NCBI GenBank assembly: GCA_934463175.1
Contig: CAKSIW010000055.1
Span: forward strand, 1 to 19,108
DNA: 19,108 nucleotides
DNA from: an uncultured Clostridia bacterium
GTDB lineage: Bacteria; Bacillota; Clostridia; Monoglobales; Monoglobaceae
Reading direction: 5' to 3'
Shown: positions 15,653-19,108 of the stretch, in pieces
How positions within the stretch are numbered: the first letter of the stretch is position 1
How the letters are laid out: each line of letters opens with the position of its first letter
Made by a program: the position numbers and the translations under genes
The notes under the pieces: generated by a model
Database searches by the model: none
What the model was told of the DNA's origin: nothing
Seen by the model: only the letters and a program-made list of their open reading frames with translations

Positions 15653-16096
15653 TTAAATTAAATTAACAAGAATGTTTTTCAGAATCCTCGCACGCACTGC
15701 GTCCTTTTCGGGCTGTTTCAGTGCGATTGAGTTGTCACTCACCGCCGCCATAATGATTTTTGCTTCGCGGTGGCTGATGAGACCGCTGCCATATAGGTCT
15801 CTGACCGCCGCTTTTGCATTTTCAGCCGATATGAAATCGCCGACGAGCTTCACGATGTGCATGATGTAGTTTCCGTCCTCGGGAGCGGTTCGCGTTATCT
15901 TGATATATCCGCCTCCGCCCCGGTGGCTTTCAACGCTGTAGCCCCTCTCGGGCGAAAACCGTGTTGAGATAACATAGTTGATTTGTGACGGAACACAGTT
16001 GAACCTGTTTGCAAGCTCATTCCGCTGCAATTCAATTTCACGGTTTTCCGCAAGCATCTCCTTTATAAAGTCTTCTATTATATTACTAAGCTTCAT
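15653..16096 (-). CDS. ctsR: CtsR repressor of class III heat-shock genes
   Basis: Dimeric repressor that binds tandem heptads in clp promoters and leaves DNA when heated. The winged HTH lies at ~1-70 (IELQRNELANRFNCVPSQIN), with the wing RGGGGYIKI (59-67). The tetraglycine loop is the known heat sensor, and R59 next to it is the position phosphorylated by McsB in Bacillus relatives. The C-terminal dimer and ClpC-interaction domain follows. At 147 residues the length is a little below B. subtilis CtsR. The ATG at 16096 has AAGGTGAT upstream. As first gene of its operon with CtsR heptads just ahead, it represses itself and mcsA, mcsB and clpC. Confidence 0.96.
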   Translation of the reverse strand: MKLSNIIEDFIKEMLAENREIELQRNELANRFNCVPSQINYVISTRFSPERGYSVESHRGGGGYIKITRTAPEDGNYIMHIVKLVGDFISAENAKAAVRDLYGSGLISHREAKIIMAAVSDNSIALKQPEKDAVRARILKNILVNLI

Positions 16097-16124
16097 TTGA
16101 TAATCACCTTCAAGCCGTTTATTT

Positions 16125-16154
16125 TTTGACTTTGACTTTCTTTGACCTTTGACT
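16125..16154. promoter_or_regulatory. CtsR operator, tandem heptads
   Basis: The plus strand shows TTTGACT (16131-16137), TTC, TTTGACC (16141-16147), which is the complement of the canonical pair GGTCAAA-N3-AGTCAAA. A further full heptad TTTGACT (16148-16154) abuts it, and a six-base TTTGAC (16125-16130) precedes it. The cluster starts two bases after the -10 box and covers the transcription start, so bound CtsR would block initiation. Confidence 0.93.
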
Positions 16155-16156
16155 AT

Positions 16157-16184
16157 ATTATAGCACGCTTTTTTTGTTTGTCAA
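16157..16184 (-). promoter_or_regulatory. Promoter of the ctsR-mcsA-mcsB-clpC operon
   Basis: On the minus strand a consensus -35 TTGACA (16179-16184) and consensus -10 TATAAT (16157-16162) are separated by 16 bases. Such a strong vegetative promoter fits control by repressor rather than by an alternative sigma factor. Confidence 0.88.
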
Positions 16185-16338
16185 TAGTTTTTTGAAAAAA
16201 AATTAAAAAATTTTTTTCGCGCTGAAAACCGCGGATTTTCGGGGGTTTTATCGGGTGCGGAATATGGGAAGCAGCGAAAAGTGGAAAAATAATTTTTACA
16301 TTATAATATAAAAAAATCGGTAAAATTTGAAAAATGTA

Positions 16339-16367
16339 TTGACAAACGGAAAAAAATGTTTTATAAT
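16339..16367 (+). promoter_or_regulatory. Promoter upstream of aspS
   Basis: Consensus TTGACA (16339-16344), 17 bases, TATAAT (16362-16367). Predicted start is near 16374, about 200 bases before the aspS ATG. Confidence 0.88.
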
Positions 16368-16373
16368 AGTGCC

Positions 16374-16433
16374 ATTAAGTATCAGCAAAGGCGCTGAAGG
16401 CAGACATGCCGCGTGCCGGAGGCTGATTTTTTT
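16374..16433 (+). ncRNA. Short structured RNA or attenuator ahead of aspS, 3' arm SRP-RNA-like
   Basis: Starting at the predicted transcription start, ATCAGC (16381-16386) can pair with GCTGAT (16422-16427), closing a GC-rich interior and followed directly by a T-run (16427-16433) and five more T. This is an intrinsic terminator about 60 bases into the transcript. The interior GCTGAAGGCAG and GCGTGCCGGAGG resemble the 3' half of small bacterial SRP RNA (AGC-CCU-AAGGCA, then CGUGUGCCG-AGG), but the conserved apical GGAAGGAAGCAGC is missing. So it is either an internally deleted SRP RNA copy, an independent small RNA, or an aspS attenuator. No T-box sequence is present. Confidence 0.4.
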
Positions 16434-16574
16434 GTTTTTCGGGGCGGATATACGGCATATGCTGCTGCGCGCGTATTTTTTAGGATAGCCCGATGACGGC
16501 TTCGGACGGCTGACATCAGGTTTTGGAATGCAAAGCAGCGCATTCCGTGATTTAGGATAGGAGGACGTGTTATT
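16434..16574 (+). promoter_or_regulatory. aspS leader with hairpin and repeated TTTAGGATAG
   Basis: This 141-base non-coding stretch holds a perfect 7-bp hairpin, GGAATGC (16525-16531) with GCATTCC (16540-16546), just before the ribosome site. TTTAGGATAG occurs twice (16479-16488 and 16551-16560), the second copy running into the AGGAGG of aspS at 16559-16564. No second promoter is evident, so aspS expression should depend on read-through of the terminator at 16433. Confidence 0.4.
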
Positions 16575-18332
16575 ATGATCAGAGAGAACAAATACAGAAC
16601 TCACCTTTGCGGTGAGCTGTCGGAGGCTGAAATCGGGAAACGGGTGCGTGTCGCAGGCTGGGTTGAAAACATACGCGACCACGGCGGCGTTATGTTTCTG
16701 GATTTGCGCGACCACTACGGAATGCTTCAGATTGTGGCGCATGATGAGTCGCTTCTTGAGAACCTCACGCGTGAATCGGCGGTGACGGTCTCGGGCGTGG
16801 TGGTGAAGCGCGGAGAGGACACATATAACCCCAAAATCCCGACGGGAACGATTGAGGTTGAAGCGGAAACGCTGGAGATTCTCGGACATTCAAAGTCGGT
16901 TCTGCCGTTTGAGCCTGCCCTGTCGAGAGAGACAAAGGAGGACGTCCGCCTGAAATACCGCTATCTTGATTTGAGAAACAGAAAAATGCACGATAATATT
17001 GTTCTGCGCTCCGAAATAATCGCATTTCTGCGCGAAAAAATGCGTGAGCTGGGATTCATTGAGATTCAGACGCCGATTCTGTCCGCATCGTCTCCCGAGG
17101 GTGCGAGGGACTATTTGATTCCGAGCAGAAAGCACCACGGCAAGTTCTATGCTCTGCCGCAGGCACCTCAGATTTTCAAGCAGCTGCTCATGGTGTCGGG
17201 CTTTGACAAATATTTTCAGATTGCGCCGTGCTTTCGCGATGAGGACGCGAGAGCGGACCGTTCGCCGGGAGAGTTCTATCAGCTGGATTTTGAAATGGCA
17301 TTTGCGGAGCAGGAGGACGTTTTCGCGGTTGCGGAAGAGGTTTTGTCCGAGACCTTTGCGCGGTTTTCCGACAAAAAGGTCATAAAGCCGTTTCCGCGGC
17401 TCACATATGCCGAGTCAATGCTGAAATACGGAACGGATAAGCCCGATTTGAGAAATCCGCTTGAAATCATTGACCTGAGTGATATTTTTGAAACCTCCGA
17501 TTTTGCGCCGTTCCGCGGCAGAACCGTCAGAGGGATAACCGTGCCGGACTGTGCGTCAAAATCAAAAGGGTTTTTTGAAAAAATGCTTGATTTTGCAATG
17601 AGCATCGGAATGAAGGGTCTCGGATATGTCAAGGTTGACGCTGAAATGAACCTTTTGGGTCCCATTGACAAGTTCATTCCCGATGATAAGCGTGAGGAGA
17701 TGAAGGCGCGTGCAGGCTTGAAGCCGGGCGATGTTTTATATTTCATTGCGGACAGCGAGCGCGTGGCGCCTCTTCTTGCTGGGCAAATCAGAACGGAGCT
17801 GGGCAAGCGGCTGGGTCTGATTGACGAATCGGTTTTCCGTATGTGCTATATTGTTGATTTTCCGATGTATGAGCGTGATGACAAAACGGGTAAAATCGGG
17901 TTCACTCATAATCCGTTTTCGATGCCGCAGGGCGGACTTGAAGCATTGTGTGAAAAAGATCCGCTTGACATTCTGGCATATCAGTATGACATTGTGTGCG
18001 ACGGTGTGGAGCTTTCGTCGGGCGCGGTGCGCAACCATGATATTGACACGATGGTAAAGGCGTTTGACATTGCAGGATATTCGGAAGAAACGCTGAAGGA
18101 GAAGTTTTCTGCGCTGTATACGGCTTTCGGATATGGTGCGCCGCCTCATGCAGGAATGGCGCCCGGAGTTGACAGAATGATTATGCTGCTGACTGGCGAG
18201 GAGTCAATACGCGAGGTTATTGCATTTCCTCTCAACAGCAATGCTCAGGACACAATGCTCGGTTCACCGTGCGAGGTCACGGAGGAGCAGCTGCGCGAGG
18301 TGCATATAAAAGTGAGGAAGCACAACATATAA
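16575..18332 (+). CDS. aspS: Aspartyl-tRNA synthetase, bacterial type
   Basis: Class IIb synthetase charging tRNA-Asp with aspartate in the cytoplasm. The N-terminal OB fold (~1-105: RVRVAGWVENIRDHGGVMFL) binds the anticodon. The catalytic core has the flipping loop SPEGARDYLIPSR (173-185), QAPQIFKQ (196-203), motif 2 FRDEDARADR (220-229) and motif 3 GVDRMIML (531-538). The bacterial GAD insertion is at ~285-410. At 585 residues it is full length. His36 in RDHGG, and glycine 80 in KRGEDTYNPK, resemble the residues of nondiscriminating enzymes that also charge tRNA-Asn, which would require GatCAB. The ATG has AGGAGG ten bases upstream. The gene stands alone, divergent from the ctsR operon; hisS, its common neighbour, is not beside it within the window. 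Confidence 0.97.
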   Translation: MIRENKYRTHLCGELSEAEIGKRVRVAGWVENIRDHGGVMFLDLRDHYGMLQIVAHDESLLENLTRESAVTVSGVVVKRGEDTYNPKIPTGTIEVEAETLEILGHSKSVLPFEPALSRETKEDVRLKYRYLDLRNRKMHDNIVLRSEIIAFLREKMRELGFIEIQTPILSASSPEGARDYLIPSRKHHGKFYALPQAPQIFKQLLMVSGFDKYFQIAPCFRDEDARADRSPGEFYQLDFEMAFAEQEDVFAVAEEVLSETFARFSDKKVIKPFPRLTYAESMLKYGTDKPDLRNPLEIIDLSDIFETSDFAPFRGRTVRGITVPDCASKSKGFFEKMLDFAMSIGMKGLGYVKVDAEMNLLGPIDKFIPDDKREEMKARAGLKPGDVLYFIADSERVAPLLAGQIRTELGKRLGLIDESVFRMCYIVDFPMYERDDKTGKIGFTHNPFSMPQGGLEALCEKDPLDILAYQYDIVCDGVELSSGAVRNHDIDTMVKAFDIAGYSEETLKEKFSALYTAFGYGAPPHAGMAPGVDRMIMLLTGEESIREVIAFPLNSNAQDTMLGSPCEVTEEQLREVHIKVRKHNI

Positions 18333-18344
18333 AGAGTGTTTTAT

Positions 18345-18592
18345 GGGGGCGCAGCCCCCAAAGCCCCCTTTTAAAGAGTTTTTTCTTTATGGAAAGGATT
18401 TCACGAATCTCTTTTTGTGGGGGATTTCCCCACTCCCAAGCCTCTTTTAAAAAACTTTTTCCGTGAGGCGTTGCCTCCCAATATCCTTTTATGGAAAACA
18501 ATGTTTTTTAAACCCTCTTTTGTGGGGATTTCCCATGCCCTTTTTACGAGGCGGTGCCTCCAAAACCTCTTTTTTATGGGGGCATCGCCCCC
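18345..18592. repeat. Cluster of six GC-rich hairpins downstream of aspS
   Basis: Six short perfect or near-perfect hairpins alternate with T-rich and A-rich linkers: GGGGGC/GCCCCC (18345-18359), GTGGGG/CCCCAC (18417-18433), GAGGC/GCCTC (18465-18477), GTGGG/CCCAT (18522-18536), GAGGC/GCCTC (18548-18560) and GGGGGC/GCCCCC (18578-18592). Most are followed by a second C-rich run and TTTT. Units are related but not identical and are spaced about 20-70 bases apart. The first can act as the aspS terminator. The rest look like a REP-like or decayed intergenic repeat. Open frames across this stretch are repeat-driven, not genes. Confidence 0.75.
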
Positions 18593-18622
18593 AACGCCCC
18601 CTGCGCGCCGTCATTAGTCATG

Positions 18623-18785
18623 TGTCGGAATTGCTTTGCTCGAACAAAGAATTTTTGACGCACTCACAGATTAAAGCCGCAATCAGCGGCTTTGCTGTGC
18701 TGAAACGCACGCACATTTCAGTGAAATTGATTGATTTGTGCGTGCGTTTCACGTCAAAAATCCGTGTTCTTCGCAAAATCCGACA
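18623..18785. repeat. 163-bp inverted-repeat element able to fold as a three-way junction
   Basis: Imperfect outer arms (18623-18660 and 18752-18785) start TGTCGGA and end TCCGACA, and share TTTTTGACG/CGTCAAAAA at their inner ends. Inside are a perfect 8-bp hairpin, AAAGCCGC/GCGGCTTT (18673-18693), and a perfect 15-bp stem, TGAAACGCACGCACA (18701-18715) with its complement (18737-18751). TCAT flanks both sides within a base or two and could be a target duplication. A MITE-like element or structured RNA are the main readings. Confidence 0.6.
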
Positions 18786-18834
18786 TCATAACCAATAACA
18801 AGGCACGTTTTCTCAAATTTTTCCAATTTATCTC

Positions 18835-18863
18835 TTGATTTTTTTGTTTTTTTATGATATACT
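18835..18863 (+). promoter_or_regulatory. Rightward promoter before the right-edge structured RNA
   Basis: -35 TTGATT (18835-18840), a T-rich 17-base spacer, -10 TATACT (18858-18863). Predicted start is near 18870. Confidence 0.65.
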
Positions 18864-18869
18864 TAAAAA

Positions 18870-19069
18870 GCTACATATCCTAATATCATTTATTTTTTTA
18901 CATAATTCAAAGAACCGATAGTTTGCGTTTGGCAAAAACGCATGCTTTGGTTTTATATCTATTGGTTTTTTGAATTATTCAAGATACAATCATGATGATA
19001 TAGGTGTGTAGCAGCATTAATCAAGGCTATGCGTTTTTCGGTGCGTAGCTCAATGCTGCGCACTTTTTT
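18870..19069 (+). ncRNA. Structured RNA, probable riboregulator or leader of a gene beyond the window
   Basis: The RNA begins at the predicted start. Bases 18870-18889 pair with 18995-19012 (18 bp with two single-base bulges and some G-U pairs) to close the structure. Inside, 18902-18921 pairs with 18959-18978 (20 bp, two mismatches), capped by hairpin GCGTTT/AAACGC (18925-18941). A terminator hairpin follows at once, and its 5' strand overlaps the 3' strand of the closing helix, so the two could be alternatives as in a switch. I do not recognise the family; ribosomal-protein leaders or an unknown riboswitch are possible. 6S RNA is less likely because the 3' end is not in the closing stem. 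Confidence 0.55.
19011..19069 (+). terminator. Intrinsic terminator of the right-edge RNA
   Basis: GCAGCATT (19011-19018) pairs with AATGCTGC (19052-19059). An inner 9-bp stem with wobble pairs, GGCTATGCG (19025-19033) with TGCGTAGCT (19042-19050), is stacked within. Six T follow (19064-19069). Confidence 0.78.
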
Positions 19070-19108
19070 ATTGTAGGTATAAACGAAGTCATGTCCTTGC
19101 GTTCTCTG

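Noticed and set aside
16374..16574. T-box riboswitch ahead of aspS
   Set aside because: The conserved AGGGTGGNACCGCG sequence and a stem I with specifier loop are absent, and the first terminator comes only about 60 bases after the start.
16296..16889. Leftward 197-codon frame opposite the aspS promoter and start
   Set aside because: It covers a consensus promoter and terminator on the other strand, lacks a ribosome site and resembles no family.
18269..18798. Open frames on both strands after aspS
   Set aside because: They are made of the hairpin-cluster and inverted-repeat sequences, have no ribosome sites and no recognisable protein features.
18870..19069. 6S RNA
   Set aside because: Length and long helices fit, but the 5' end pairs with an internal segment and the RNA ends in a separate terminator hairpin, unlike the closed rod of 6S RNA.
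19092..19108. Possible gene start at the right edge (ATG, then TCC TTG CGT)
   Set aside because: No ribosome site is visible and only a few codons are available.

Overview
The window looks like a chromosome segment from an anaerobic Firmicute of class Clostridia. It has the ctsR-mcsA-mcsB-clpC order, AGGAGG-type ribosome binding sites, TTGACA/TATAAT promoters and a surface protein anchored by three SLH domains. A family- or genus-level call is not possible from the sequence alone.

Left edge (1-1700) is accessory DNA. A leftward operon encodes an excisionase-like double-HTH protein and two unrecognised proteins. It abuts the 3' part of a tRNA-Ser(CGA) (1603-1661) that has no 5' half and is followed by a tRNA-type terminator. 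This is best read as the right end of an integrated element, with ordinary chromosome resuming after 1700. Next come an AT-rich operon for a KptA/Tpt1 RNA 2'-phosphotransferase with an N-terminal extension and a translationally coupled 107-aa protein; then a WYL regulator (with a 30-aa ORF overlapping its start) and a SWIM zinc-finger protein; then a divergent HxlR regulator/cupin pair.

The middle (6014-11386) is one leftward gene for a 1790-aa secreted surface protein: signal peptide, beta-helix-like region, InlB-type repeat, six ~175-aa repeats, a second InlB-type repeat, an acidic KDDT linker and three SLH domains. Its 522-525 bp DNA repeats are still recombining, since two copies share 420 identical bases.

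The right part is housekeeping. The leftward ctsR-mcsA-mcsB-clpC operon (protein quality control and arginine phosphorylation) has a consensus promoter directly followed by tandem CtsR heptads. Divergent from it is aspS, behind a strong promoter and a leader that starts with a short terminator-bearing RNA whose 3' arm resembles bacterial SRP RNA.

The last 775 bases hold no recognised gene but are dense in structure: six GC-rich hairpins, a 163-bp inverted-repeat element that can fold as a three-way junction, and a promoter-driven structured RNA ending in a terminator at the right edge. That RNA is probably a riboregulator of a gene beyond the window.
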